Source of the DNA: an uncultured Prevotella sp.
Lineage (GTDB): Bacteria > Bacteroidota > Bacteroidia > Bacteroidales > Bacteroidaceae
Direction of reading: 5' to 3'
Length of the DNA: 35,935 nt
Assembly: GCA_905233825.1 (NCBI GenBank)
Contig: CAJOFE010000029.1
Location: 1 to 35,935 of the forward strand
How positions within the stretch are numbered: position 1 is the stretch's first letter; each line of letters begins with the position of its first letter. A program made the translations under genes and the position numbers. Positions 7,445-15,711 of the stretch are shown here, piece after piece. The notes below the pieces were generated by a model. It was not told the origin of the DNA. It made no database searches and worked only from the letters and a program-made list of their open reading frames with translations.

Positions 7445-9003
7445 TGGCAATTAGAAAAAGACCTGTATCTCCGCGCCAGAAGATGATCAACCTCATGTAT
7501 GTGGTGTTGATGGCTATGCTGGCTCTGAACGTCTCGAACGAGGTGCTCAACGGCTTCGCCATCATGCAGGAAAGCCTGAACCGCACCACGGCGAACGCTG
7601 CGCAGGAGAACCTGGCCATATATCAAGATTTTGAAGAGCAGATGGCGGCCAACCCGCAGAAAGTACGGGAGTGGTATGACAAAGCCATGCAGGTAAAGGA
7701 GATGAGCGAACGGCTCTACGGTCTAGCCACCGAGCTGAAAACAGCCATTGCACATGAAGCTGACGGCAAGGAGGGGGACCCCGATAACCTGCAGAACAAA
7801 GAAGACTTAGAGGCCGCAAATCAGGTGATGCTCGCCCCAGGACGCGGACGTGGCGAAGAACTGAAGAAGGCCATCGAAACCTATCGTGAGGGTATCCTCA
7901 CCATGATTACAGACTCGGTAAAGAAGCAACACATTGCCAGCGACCTGACGACCAATGTGCCCTCGGGCATCTTAGGCAAGAACTGGCAGGAATATATGTT
8001 CGAGGCTATGCCCGCCGTAGCTGCCGTGACCATGCTGACCAAGCTGCAAAACGATGTACGCAACGCAGAGAAAGAGGTGCTGCACACGCTAGTGAAGAAC
8101 ATCGACGTGAAGGACATCCGTGTGAACGCTCTCGATGCTTTCGTCATTCCCAACTCGCAGACCATCGTACAGGGCGACCGCTTCTCGGCACATATCGTCA
8201 TGGCTGCCATCGATACCACACAAGTACCTGAGATATTCATCGGCGGACGTAAGGTGGATTTGCCCGGCAACGTCTATGAAACAGTGGCTTCCAGAACAGG
8301 TGATTTCACGCTGAGTGGCTACATCCAGACCATCAATGGTAACGGAGAGCCTATCCGGCGCGACTTCGAGCAGAAATATACCGTGGTGGAGCCGTCGGCC
8401 ACTGTCAGCGCCGACCTTACCCGCATGCTCTACTACGGCTACAACAACCCTGTCAGCGTTTCTGTGCCTGGCGTACCTCAGAACAAAATCTCCGTATCAA
8501 TAACCAACGGAACACTGACACCCAACGGTACTGGCAAGTATATTGCCCGTCCGACGAAGATAGGACAGGACGCCGTTATTACCGTTACCTCGACCAATAC
8601 GGGACGCCCACAAACCATGGGCACCTTCTCCTTTAAAGTACGTAAACTGCCCGATCCTGCACCCTACATCGACATTAAGGACGATCAGGGCAACCCGTCG
8701 CGTTTCAAAGGCGGTAACATGGGCAAGGGCAGTCTGCTGGCTGCCGAGAACATCGGTGCAGCCATCGATGACGGCATCCTCGACATCAGCTACCGTGTTG
8801 TCTCATTCCAGACTGTGTTCTTCGACAACATGGGCAATGCCAAGCCTATCAACAGCGACGGTGCCAACTTCTCCGCTGCACAGAAAGAACAGTTCCGTAA
8901 GCTTACTCGTGGCCGACGCTTCTATATCTCTGCCGTCACTGCCGTAGGACCTGATGGTATTGAACGCACATTGCCCTCGGCTATGGAAATCAAGGTACAA
9001 TAG
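7444..9003 (+). CDS. gldM: GldM, inner-membrane/periplasmic T9SS motor shaft
   Basis: 519 residues, family length. The N terminus RKRPVSPRQKMINLMYVVLM leads into a single transmembrane helix (about residues 15-35) that sits inside the GldL pentamer; the rest is periplasmic. A helical first domain (about 40-225) is followed by beta-rich domains, consistent with the D1-D4 architecture known for GldM/PorM, with the last domain contacting the GldK/GldN ring. It ends in TLPSAMEIKVQ. The ATG overlaps the gldL stop by one base. The sequence shows no insertions comparable to that in gldL. Confidence 0.94.
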   Translation: MAIRKRPVSPRQKMINLMYVVLMAMLALNVSNEVLNGFAIMQESLNRTTANAAQENLAIYQDFEEQMAANPQKVREWYDKAMQVKEMSERLYGLATELKTAIAHEADGKEGDPDNLQNKEDLEAANQVMLAPGRGRGEELKKAIETYREGILTMITDSVKKQHIASDLTTNVPSGILGKNWQEYMFEAMPAVAAVTMLTKLQNDVRNAEKEVLHTLVKNIDVKDIRVNALDAFVIPNSQTIVQGDRFSAHIVMAAIDTTQVPEIFIGGRKVDLPGNVYETVASRTGDFTLSGYIQTINGNGEPIRRDFEQKYTVVEPSATVSADLTRMLYYGYNNPVSVSVPGVPQNKISVSITNGTLTPNGTGKYIARPTKIGQDAVITVTSTNTGRPQTMGTFSFKVRKLPDPAPYIDIKDDQGNPSRFKGGNMGKGSLLAAENIGAAIDDGILDISYRVVSFQTVFFDNMGNAKPINSDGANFSAAQKEQFRKLTRGRRFYISAVTAVGPDGIERTLPSAMEIKVQ

Positions 9004-9023
9004 GCGGACTCCGTCCTACAAGA

Positions 9024-9044
9024 AATGAAAAATGATAAATAAAA
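9024..9044 (+). repeat. Heptanucleotide array upstream of gldN
   Basis: AATGAAA, AATGATA, AATAAAA at 7-bp period. Bases 9030-9040 (AAATGATAAAT) are perfectly complementary to 9099-9109 inside the gldN signal-peptide array, enclosing the ATG at 9058. Confidence 0.75.
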
Positions 9045-9057
9045 AAAGACAACGATT

Positions 9058-10134
9058 ATGAGTATAAAGAACAGATGGATGATAGTGATGGGTTTATCAT
9101 TTATCATTTGTCATTTATCATTTAGCGAAGCGCAGGCCCAGCCCAAGCAGCGTCGCAATCAGCAGACCCAGCAAACGCAGCAACAGGCCCAACAGCAAGC
9201 ACAGCAGGGTGGTATGACACAACGCATGCGCTTGCAATACCCCACAGCACTTGACATGCCAGAGGATGTGGTATGGCGTCGCGACATCTATCGCGAGATT
9301 GACCTCAACGAAGAAGAGAATGCCGGACTCTATGATCCCGTGGAGCCGCAGGGCAAGCGCTTGAACCTCTTCACCTATGTATTCAAGTTGGCACTGAGCG
9401 GCTATATCCCCGTCTATGAGTACAATCTTGATGGCAATGAGGTGCTGGAAGAATCAGCCAAAATTGATATGAAGCGCATTCTCGATGATTATAAAATTCT
9501 CTACGAGGAGCAGGGCGGCAAGCTGAAAGTGGAAAATAGCGACATCCCTTCGGCACAGGTTACGATGTATTATCTAAAGGAGTGTGCCTATTACGACCAA
9601 GCCAACTCGTCGTTCCATATCAAACCCATTGCCTTCTGCCCCGTGATGGTGGACGATGTATATGGCGATGGGGAATCCATCACCAAGTTCCCCCTCTTCT
9701 GGGTGAAGTACAGCGAGGTAGAGCCCTACCTGAGCCGTCAAGAGATAAAGACGAGCGACATCAACGATGCTGCTGTGATGACGCTCGACGATTACTTTGC
9801 ATTGAACAAATACAAGGGAAAGATCTATAAGACGGCCAACCGCTTGGGACGCACGCTGGCACAGATTGCTGGTGAGGACAGCGCCCAATACAGTGCCGAG
9901 CAGCGACGCATTGAAGCCGAACTGGAAGCTTTCCGCCAAAATCTCTTCGGTGACAAGGCTCTCAGAGACTCACTCGACAGCATTGCCAATGCTGACCAGA
10001 AGGTAACCAAGACCGCCAAGAAACGACAGCCCAAGGAGAAACCTGCACGTGCAAGCACCAAACGTGAACGCTCAGGTGGCTCTTCCAGCGGCTCACAAGC
10101 CAGTGGTGTCAGCGTAAGGAGGGAGAGGCATTAA
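9058..10134 (+). CDS. gldN: GldN, periplasmic T9SS ring protein
   Basis: 358 residues. GldN joins GldK in the large ring beneath the outer membrane. A signal peptide (IVMGLSFIICHLSFSEAQAQ) is followed by a Gln-rich linker (about 30-52), then the family core beginning VVWRRDIYREIDLNEEENAG and LFTYVFKLALSGYIPVYEYN, with IKTSDINDAAVMTLDDYF further on. The C-terminal 40 residues are basic and Ser-rich. The hydrophobic part of the signal peptide is encoded by four 7-bp repeats shared with the next gene. It lies 54 bases after gldM. Confidence 0.92.
   Translation: MSIKNRWMIVMGLSFIICHLSFSEAQAQPKQRRNQQTQQTQQQAQQQAQQGGMTQRMRLQYPTALDMPEDVVWRRDIYREIDLNEEENAGLYDPVEPQGKRLNLFTYVFKLALSGYIPVYEYNLDGNEVLEESAKIDMKRILDDYKILYEEQGGKLKVENSDIPSAQVTMYYLKECAYYDQANSSFHIKPIAFCPVMVDDVYGDGESITKFPLFWVKYSEVEPYLSRQEIKTSDINDAAVMTLDDYFALNKYKGKIYKTANRLGRTLAQIAGEDSAQYSAEQRRIEAELEAFRQNLFGDKALRDSLDSIANADQKVTKTAKKRQPKEKPARASTKRERSGGSSSGSQASGVSVRRERH
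9095..9122 (+). repeat. Heptanucleotide array encoding the GldN signal-peptide core
   Basis: TATCATT, TATCATT, TGTCATT, TATCATT. The block 9095-9141 matches 10229-10275 of the next gene at 44 of 47 bases; all three differences are synonymous, so the peptide LSFIICHLSFSEAQAQ is identical. Confidence 0.93.
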
Positions 10135-10149
10135 ACTACCTACGTCCAT

Positions 10150-10170
10150 AATGAGAAATGATAAATGATA
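10150..10170 (+). repeat. Heptanucleotide array upstream of the small barrel gene
   Basis: AATGAGA, AATGATA, AATGATA. Bases 10156-10170 are perfectly complementary (15 of 15) to 10229-10243 in the following signal-peptide codons; both candidate ATGs (10177, 10198) fall in the loop. Confidence 0.85.
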
Positions 10171-10176
10171 TAAGTT

Positions 10177-10833
10177 ATGCAGATTATATTCTCTTTCATG
10201 AGGAACAAATGGTTGAGAATGATAGCACTATCATTTATCATTTGTCATTTATCATTTAGTGAAGCGCAAGCTCAGGTTCGCATCGGTGTGAAGGGTGGCT
10301 TCCAGCTGGCCAATATGGAATTCAACAACGATGACTTGAAGAAGTCAAACCGCATGGGCTTTTTCATCGGTCCCACGGTGAAGATTGGCCTCCCTGTTAC
10401 AGGCCTCGCCATCGATGCTGCTGCCCTCTACGATCAGCGCGATTTGAAAGTGCAGCATGAGACCTTCAAGCAGCAAAGTTTCGTTTTGCAAGGCGATGCA
10501 CGCTACGGTGTGGGACTTGGCGACGTGTTGGGACTCTTTCTTATGGCTGGCCCACAGTTCAGCTTCAACGTGGGCGACGATGTGATGCATTGGTTTGGCA
10601 GCGATGGTGAACTGAAGTCCTTCACCCTGCAAGAGACGATGCTAAGCGTGAACTTCGGCTTGGGACTCTCCTTTGCCAATCACTTGGAGGGCATCATCAG
10701 CTATAATATCCCTGTCAGCAAGACGGCAGACTTCACCTGGCAGGAGCTGGGCGACAGAGTCAAAAAAGAAACGTGGAACTACGACAAGACACGTACCAAC
10801 GCCTGGCACCTCTCCGTTATCTACTTTTTCTAG
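10177..10833 (+). CDS. PorT-like outer-membrane beta-barrel protein
   Basis: 218 residues: a signal peptide ending SFSEAQAQ, then about eight amphipathic strands opening RIGVKGGFQLANMEF and closing with the barrel-type C terminus HLSVIYFF. The size and position directly after gldN suggest a PorT-like T9SS accessory barrel, but generic outer-membrane beta-barrel domain is the safe call. A second in-frame ATG at 10198 (MRNKWLRMIAL) would give a more conventional signal peptide. The stop is 3 bases before priA, so it is probably in the same transcript. Confidence 0.75.
   Translation: MQIIFSFMRNKWLRMIALSFIICHLSFSEAQAQVRIGVKGGFQLANMEFNNDDLKKSNRMGFFIGPTVKIGLPVTGLAIDAAALYDQRDLKVQHETFKQQSFVLQGDARYGVGLGDVLGLFLMAGPQFSFNVGDDVMHWFGSDGELKSFTLQETMLSVNFGLGLSFANHLEGIISYNIPVSKTADFTWQELGDRVKKETWNYDKTRTNAWHLSVIYFF
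10229..10256 (+). repeat. Heptanucleotide array encoding the barrel protein's signal-peptide core
   Basis: TATCATT, TATCATT, TGTCATT, TATCATT: the same four units in the same order as in gldN. Confidence 0.93.
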
Positions 10834-10836
10834 CAA

Positions 10837-13155
10837 ATGAAGTATGCCGACGTCATACTGCCTGTGCCGCTCGACGGCCTTTTCACTTACTCCATCCCTG
10901 TTGCTATGGAAGAGAAGGTACAGCGGGGCATGCGTGTGTTGGTGCCTTTCGGAAAATCAAAAAGCTATGTAGGTATTGTTTCTCGGCTACATGATGTGAA
11001 GCCTGAAGGCTACATTGTAAAGCCCATCGCACAGCTCATGGACGCTGCACCCATTCTGTTGGAAAGCCAACTGCAATTGTGGGAGTGGATCAGCGATTAC
11101 TACATGTCACCCATCGGCGAGGTGCTGAAAGCTGCACTTCCTGCAGGTTTGAAAGCCGAAGAAGGCTATAAACCGCGCACAGAAACCTATATCCGACTGA
11201 CAGCAAACTATCGCAATGAGCCTACCCTACATGTTGCTCTGAACATGCTGGCACGGGCCACCAAGCAGCAGGAAGCCTTCATTGCTTACTTGTCGCTATC
11301 GCGCTGGGATACCATCGACGGCAACGAGACGCAGGAACCCGTATTAGAGATTACCCGTGAGGAACTGATGAACACCAGCGGTGCCACGCTCGAAACCATC
11401 AAGGCACTCGTCAAGAAAGGCATGCTCGAGACCTACGAGGTGGAGGTAAGCCGTCTGAACCGAGGGGGCGAGCCGCATCCTGAACTCATCAAGAAGATGA
11501 ACGAAGCGCAGGAGGATGCTTACAACAAAATTCTGCTCTCTTTCATGAAAAAGATGGTCACCCTGCTGCACGGCGTCACCAGCAGCGGCAAGACCGAGAT
11601 ATACATCCACCTCATTCAGCGTGAGATAGACCAGGGACGTCAGGTGCTCTACCTCTTGCCTGAGATAGCGCTGACGGTACAGATTATGGAGCGCCTGCAC
11701 CGAGTCTTTGGCGATCGTCTGGGCATCTATCATTCAAAGTACAGCGATGCCGAGCGTGTGGAGATCTGGCAGAAGCAGCTCTCCCCCCACCCTTACGATG
11801 TCATCCTTGGTGCCCGTTCTGCCGTGTTCCTCCCCTTCCAGCGCCTCGGTCTTGTCATTATCGACGAGGAGCACGAAACCAGCTTCAAGCAGCAAGACCC
11901 AGCCCCCCGCTATCATGCGCGCAGCGTAGCGATAATGGCTGTTAGCGATTGGCCTTTAGCTATTAGCCAAAAGCCAAAAGCCAAAAGCCAAAAGCCAATA
12001 CCTCGAATTCTCCTCGGCACCGCCACCCCCTCTCTTGAGACCTACCACAACGCCATGACTGGCAAGTACGGGCTGGTGGAACTGAAAGAGCGCTACCAGG
12101 GCATTGAGCTGCCCGAGATACAGGTTGTGGATACTCAGGACCTGCAACGGCGCAAGATGATGAACGGCATCTTCTCTCCTCTTCTGTTATCGCGTGTGCG
12201 AGAAGCACTGGAGCACGGCGAGCAAGCTATCCTCTTCCTGAACCGTCGTGGCTGGGCGCCCATGTTAGAGTGCCGCCAGTGTGGTTGGGTGCCCCGTTGC
12301 GAGCATTGTGATGTCTCGCTGACACTCCATCGCTCCATGAACCAGCTTACCTGCCACTATTGTGGCAACACCTACAGCATACCCGCCGAATGCCCTGCCT
12401 GTGGCTCGAAGGAACTACAGGGGCGCGGCTACGGTACGGAGAAGATTGAAGACCAGATACGCGACATCTTCCCTATGGCCCGCATTGCCCGTATGGATCT
12501 CGATACCACACGCACCCGTCAGGCCTACGAGCGCATCATCAGCGACTTCTCCTCGGGGCGTACCAACCTGCTCATCGGCACACAGATGATCTCAAAGGGC
12601 TTGGACTTCGACAAGGTCAGCGTGGTGGGCATCCTCGATGCCGACTCCATGCTCAACTATCCCGATTTCCGAGCCTACGAACATTCCTTCATGATGATGG
12701 CACAGGTCAGCGGACGTGCTGGACGCAAGGGCAAGCGAGGGCTCGTCATCCTGCAGACCCGTCAGCCCGACCTGCCCCTGATAGGTCAGGTGGTACGCAA
12801 CGACTATCAGGGCTTCTATCGCAGTCTTATAGCCGAGCGGCAGACCTTCCACTATCCTCCTTACTACCGCATCATCAATATCTACTTAAAGCACAGGAAA
12901 GACCAGCTCGTCGAGACCGCCAGTCAGGAACTGGGCTATCGTCTCCGCCAGTGGTTCGGCAGTCGCCTGCTGGGTCCAGACAAGCCCCCCGTTTCGCGCG
13001 TAAAAACCCTCAGCATCCGCAAGCTCGTCTTGAAATTAGAGATTGGCATCGACATGACCAAAGTGCGCCAATACCTGCGCCTCGCCCAACAGCAGATGTT
13101 GCAAGACAAGCGCTACGCCTCTCTGCAACTCTACTACGATGTTGATCCGTTGTAG
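10837..13155 (+). CDS. priA: Primosomal protein N', replication-restart helicase
   Basis: 772 residues. PriA recognises stalled forks and reloads the replicative helicase. Visible in order: N-terminal fork-binding domain (MKYADVILPVPLDGLFTY), Walker A GVTSSGKTE (about residue 247), the DEEH box (about 343), motif III GTATPS, a zinc-binding insertion with eight Cys in four pairs (CRQC, CEHC, CHYC, CPAC), then motifs V-VI (GTQMISKGLDF, QVSGRAGR). Between DEEH and GTATPS there is an in-frame low-complexity stretch encoded by heptamers (about residues 367-387) that PriA does not normally have. It replaces or extends a surface loop; the flanking motifs are intact, so the enzyme is probably functional. 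Confidence 0.96.
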   Translation: MKYADVILPVPLDGLFTYSIPVAMEEKVQRGMRVLVPFGKSKSYVGIVSRLHDVKPEGYIVKPIAQLMDAAPILLESQLQLWEWISDYYMSPIGEVLKAALPAGLKAEEGYKPRTETYIRLTANYRNEPTLHVALNMLARATKQQEAFIAYLSLSRWDTIDGNETQEPVLEITREELMNTSGATLETIKALVKKGMLETYEVEVSRLNRGGEPHPELIKKMNEAQEDAYNKILLSFMKKMVTLLHGVTSSGKTEIYIHLIQREIDQGRQVLYLLPEIALTVQIMERLHRVFGDRLGIYHSKYSDAERVEIWQKQLSPHPYDVILGARSAVFLPFQRLGLVIIDEEHETSFKQQDPAPRYHARSVAIMAVSDWPLAISQKPKAKSQKPIPRILLGTATPSLETYHNAMTGKYGLVELKERYQGIELPEIQVVDTQDLQRRKMMNGIFSPLLLSRVREALEHGEQAILFLNRRGWAPMLECRQCGWVPRCEHCDVSLTLHRSMNQLTCHYCGNTYSIPAECPACGSKELQGRGYGTEKIEDQIRDIFPMARIARMDLDTTRTRQAYERIISDFSSGRTNLLIGTQMISKGLDFDKVSVVGILDADSMLNYPDFRAYEHSFMMMAQVSGRAGRKGKRGLVILQTRQPDLPLIGQVVRNDYQGFYRSLIAERQTFHYPPYYRIINIYLKHRKDQLVETASQELGYRLRQWFGSRLLGPDKPPVSRVKTLSIRKLVLKLEIGIDMTKVRQYLRLAQQQMLQDKRYASLQLYYDVDPL
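11937..11999 (+). repeat. Nine-unit heptanucleotide array inserted in priA
   Basis: GGCTGTT, AGCGATT, GGCCTTT, AGCTATT, then AGCCAAA x4 and AGCCAAT: 9 x 7 = 63 bp, exactly 21 codons, so the frame is kept. The first half is an imperfect inverted copy of the second: 11948-11961 pairs with the last units at 12 of 14 positions. It encodes a peptide containing AISQKPKAKSQKPI. Confidence 0.88.
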
Positions 13156-13174
13156 TTTATACCCAATGCTGGCA

Positions 13175-15481
13175 TCATTGACCTACTAATTTGTCTTTGC
13201 CCAAGAATAAAGTATTATCTACAACTCCGAAATCAAAAAGCTTGTAATCTACTGCCCAGCCACTGCTCGATACTGCCTTGCTCTCATCATCCAACTCTTG
13301 CCAAGGACGTAGGCAATTGTGCTGACGGGTACGCTCGTCACAACCATGAAGACCGTTTTTCGCCTTTGTGTAGCCCAACATCTCATGAGATGCATTCCAT
13401 CGCAGGTGCTCCAAACGGGCAAGATTAAGGATCGCCTTGTTCTCAACGTCATCGAGGAATAAGTAATTGATCTGGTTGTAGCAACCCTCACGCTTCGGTT
13501 TGTTCTTATCGTCGAAATAGCGACAGAAGAAGTCCTCCCAGTCGAAGTCTGCAGGCAGCGATCGCTGAAGTAGGTTTATTTTAGTGTCAGCATGCAGAGC
13601 ATTGGACAAATCCTGAAACTCCTTACGTCTTAAAGCACGAAGGCTGTTCAGTGAGGCTTGCTGCAATTCTTTCTCTCTTCGCTCATTCCATGAAGTGTCT
13701 TCACCCCGCAAGCGGGCATATCCCTCATGGAATCTCTTTCCTTTTTCTATCAACTCTTCATTGATAATCATCTCGAAGGAATAGATTTTCTCCTTTTGGC
13801 CAAAAGGAATAATAATGGCTTCTGTCTGGTGTTCTTCGCAAGCTTTATTGTACCCCTCATTGTAGAAGTTGGCAATCTTCTGCATATAGGCTTCCCTGTC
13901 AGAACGATAGGAGCGCACATAGATGCGCAGTCGGCTTAGGTCTTCCCGCTCACGTCGTACGTAATTCAGTATCCTGATGGCAAGAGTCATTCCTAGTTCA
14001 TCTTCGCCCACAGCGATGACCACATAATTCAATTTCTTGGCGAAATCCTTGCTGATAACCGTTGCAAAAAACTCACTGCTCCTGCAGTCACATTGTTTCA
14101 GCTCAATCAAGTTACTGCCATCTGCATTCCATCGATTCATCGCAGCTGGCGAAAATGTAGTGAAAACACCTTGCAGTTCATACATCTGCTTGTCTGTGGC
14201 GATGCAATGGAAAGGACTGCGCATTTCGTGTTCTGGTGTAGCCTCTGCATAGACAAAAGCACCATACTCGTACAGAAACCTCAAGGCATCCTGTCCTGCT
14301 TCAGCGAAACCGACCACTAATCCATTAAACTCTGACTTCACTGTTGTCGGGTTGTCCTTATCGATCTCCACCAACCTCACAGGATGATTTCTTTCATCAG
14401 CCTTTAGCAGCTCTACTGCTAAATGTGATGAGTCAATGATACGCACTTCCAGATCCTGCTTCATCGCGATATCTTCTATCACACGGTTTAACCCGTTTTG
14501 ACGAGCATGACAATAGAAGCGCTGGCTCAGTTTACTTTTTACCTGATGGATGGTGACATCTGACGCCAATACCGACATGGCGCGGATGTTCTCATCTTCG
14601 TTTTCAGAGAAGAAGAATATGTGTAACCTTCCTTCCGTTGTCGTTGCCAGTTCCTGTATCAACCCTTTCAATTTCTGAAGGTTCATCTCATCAAAAATAT
14701 CCGTCAAAACTGATTGTTCTATCTCAATATCGCATAATTTTGTCTCCGTAAATGTCACCCTTGCATTGAACTTGTCAGCCTCAGTAAAGGTTTGTCTGCG
14801 ATGCGTAAACATACCTACAATATTGTTCCATCCGCTTTTATCTTCATCATCCATTTGCGAGTTTTCCACGAAGACAATGAGTGCCCGCTCCTTCTCCTTA
14901 TCCCTGATGCTCTTGGCTAACAGCCGCGAAGGCTCGTTCATGCCCCAAAAAACATAGAGGTGATTATGGTCGTTATCTACTTTTGTCTGACGATGCAACT
15001 TTATAAATGCCTTTACACGGGCGTAAGCCAAACTAATGAGGACGGCCAAGGTGCATGTAAACGATAATACAGCCTGAATAGAAATTAAACCTTTTATATA
15101 TTCATGATCTTTGATTCCTTCCATCACGTTACTTTCTATATCAGCAGCAAAAAGTTGGAGGGAACATACCAACGAACGCAACAAGTTCTCAGCATTGATA
15201 AACCTTATACCCAATCCGCCATGCTCCTCCGTGTAGAACGCCCACAAATAGAGAGCCGTACCTGTGGCGAGAAATAAAATCATCAGACTGACCAAGAATA
15301 ATAAAAACCTTTCTCTCTGAGCCACCTTACAATTCCGTTTTTTCCACCATATCTGCCCATATTTCCATACCAACCAAAATCCGTAAAGAACAGCAAAGGC
15401 TACGATTAGTCCAGAAACCACCCACCAGTCCAACAAAAGAAGACCAGCCAAAACAACGATGATGAAAATACAGATGCGCAT
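13175..15481 (-). CDS. Membrane protein with Rossmann-like domains and C-terminal RyR-like domain
   Basis: 768 residues. About four transmembrane helices: two near residues 3-38, one at about 58-82 and one at about 130-155. The segment between the last two contains an amphipathic stretch (AENLLRSLVCSLQLFA) that could be a pore or re-entrant helix, but no K+ channel TVGYG filter is present. A large cytoplasmic part follows with two probable NAD(P)/TrkA-N-like Rossmann regions (around HLYVFWGMNEPSRLLAKSI and NGLVVGFAEAGQDALRFL). The C terminus has RyR-domain hallmarks: ARLEHLRWNASHEMLGY, then RQHNCLRPWQELDDESK. RyR domains occur in predicted nucleotide-sensing conflict systems (literature knowledge); a ligand-gated channel or transporter is inference. 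It stands alone, convergent with priA, with its own promoter and a nearby palindrome. Confidence 0.6.
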   Translation of the reverse strand: MRICIFIIVVLAGLLLLDWWVVSGLIVAFAVLYGFWLVWKYGQIWWKKRNCKVAQRERFLLFLVSLMILFLATGTALYLWAFYTEEHGGLGIRFINAENLLRSLVCSLQLFAADIESNVMEGIKDHEYIKGLISIQAVLSFTCTLAVLISLAYARVKAFIKLHRQTKVDNDHNHLYVFWGMNEPSRLLAKSIRDKEKERALIVFVENSQMDDEDKSGWNNIVGMFTHRRQTFTEADKFNARVTFTETKLCDIEIEQSVLTDIFDEMNLQKLKGLIQELATTTEGRLHIFFFSENEDENIRAMSVLASDVTIHQVKSKLSQRFYCHARQNGLNRVIEDIAMKQDLEVRIIDSSHLAVELLKADERNHPVRLVEIDKDNPTTVKSEFNGLVVGFAEAGQDALRFLYEYGAFVYAEATPEHEMRSPFHCIATDKQMYELQGVFTTFSPAAMNRWNADGSNLIELKQCDCRSSEFFATVISKDFAKKLNYVVIAVGEDELGMTLAIRILNYVRREREDLSRLRIYVRSYRSDREAYMQKIANFYNEGYNKACEEHQTEAIIIPFGQKEKIYSFEMIINEELIEKGKRFHEGYARLRGEDTSWNERREKELQQASLNSLRALRRKEFQDLSNALHADTKINLLQRSLPADFDWEDFFCRYFDDKNKPKREGCYNQINYLFLDDVENKAILNLARLEHLRWNASHEMLGYTKAKNGLHGCDERTRQHNCLRPWQELDDESKAVSSSGWAVDYKLFDFGVVDNTLFLGKDKLVGQ

Positions 15482-15509
15482 GAGGTTGTAGTATTGTTTT
15501 TATTCGCTA

Positions 15510-15541
15510 CAAAGATACGAATACTTTACAAAACAACCAAA
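15510..15541 (-). promoter_or_regulatory. Promoter of the RyR-like membrane-protein gene
   Basis: Minus strand: TTTG (15541-15538), 20 bases, TATCTTTG (15517-15510). Full consensus, 28 bases before the ATG at 15481. Confidence 0.8.
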
Positions 15542-15568
15542 TAATAAAAGAAAAAAGTGTGTAGTTAT

Positions 15569-15594
15569 TGTATCGATTACACATAATCGATACA
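15569..15594. promoter_or_regulatory. Perfect 11-bp palindrome, operator-like
   Basis: TGTATCGATTA, CACA, TAATCGATACA: eleven perfect base pairs around a four-base spacer. It is centred about 40 bases upstream of the -33 box of the RyR-like gene. There is no T-tract, so it reads better as a dimeric regulator site than as a terminator. The regulator is unknown. Confidence 0.55.
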
Positions 15595-15657
15595 GGAATA
15601 GCGAATAATCTGGAGATATTCAAACAAATCTACTGTTTCCTGAATACAAAACACAGA

Positions 15658-15692
15658 AAGCGGGGCGCTACCTTGATGGTGGCGCCCCGCTT
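15658..15692 (-). terminator. Strong intrinsic terminator of the T9SS adhesin gene
   Basis: A 15-bp GC-rich stem (15658-15672 with 15678-15692, one T-G wobble) around a five-base loop. On the minus strand it is followed by a T-rich run. It lies 20 bases after the stop of the adhesin gene. Confidence 0.88.
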
Positions 15693-15711
15693 GTTATAGA
15701 GGGAATGTGAT

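Noticed and set aside
15240..15420. K+ channel selectivity filter in the RyR-like protein
   Set aside because: No TVGYG or close variant is present, so calling it a K+ channel is not justified.
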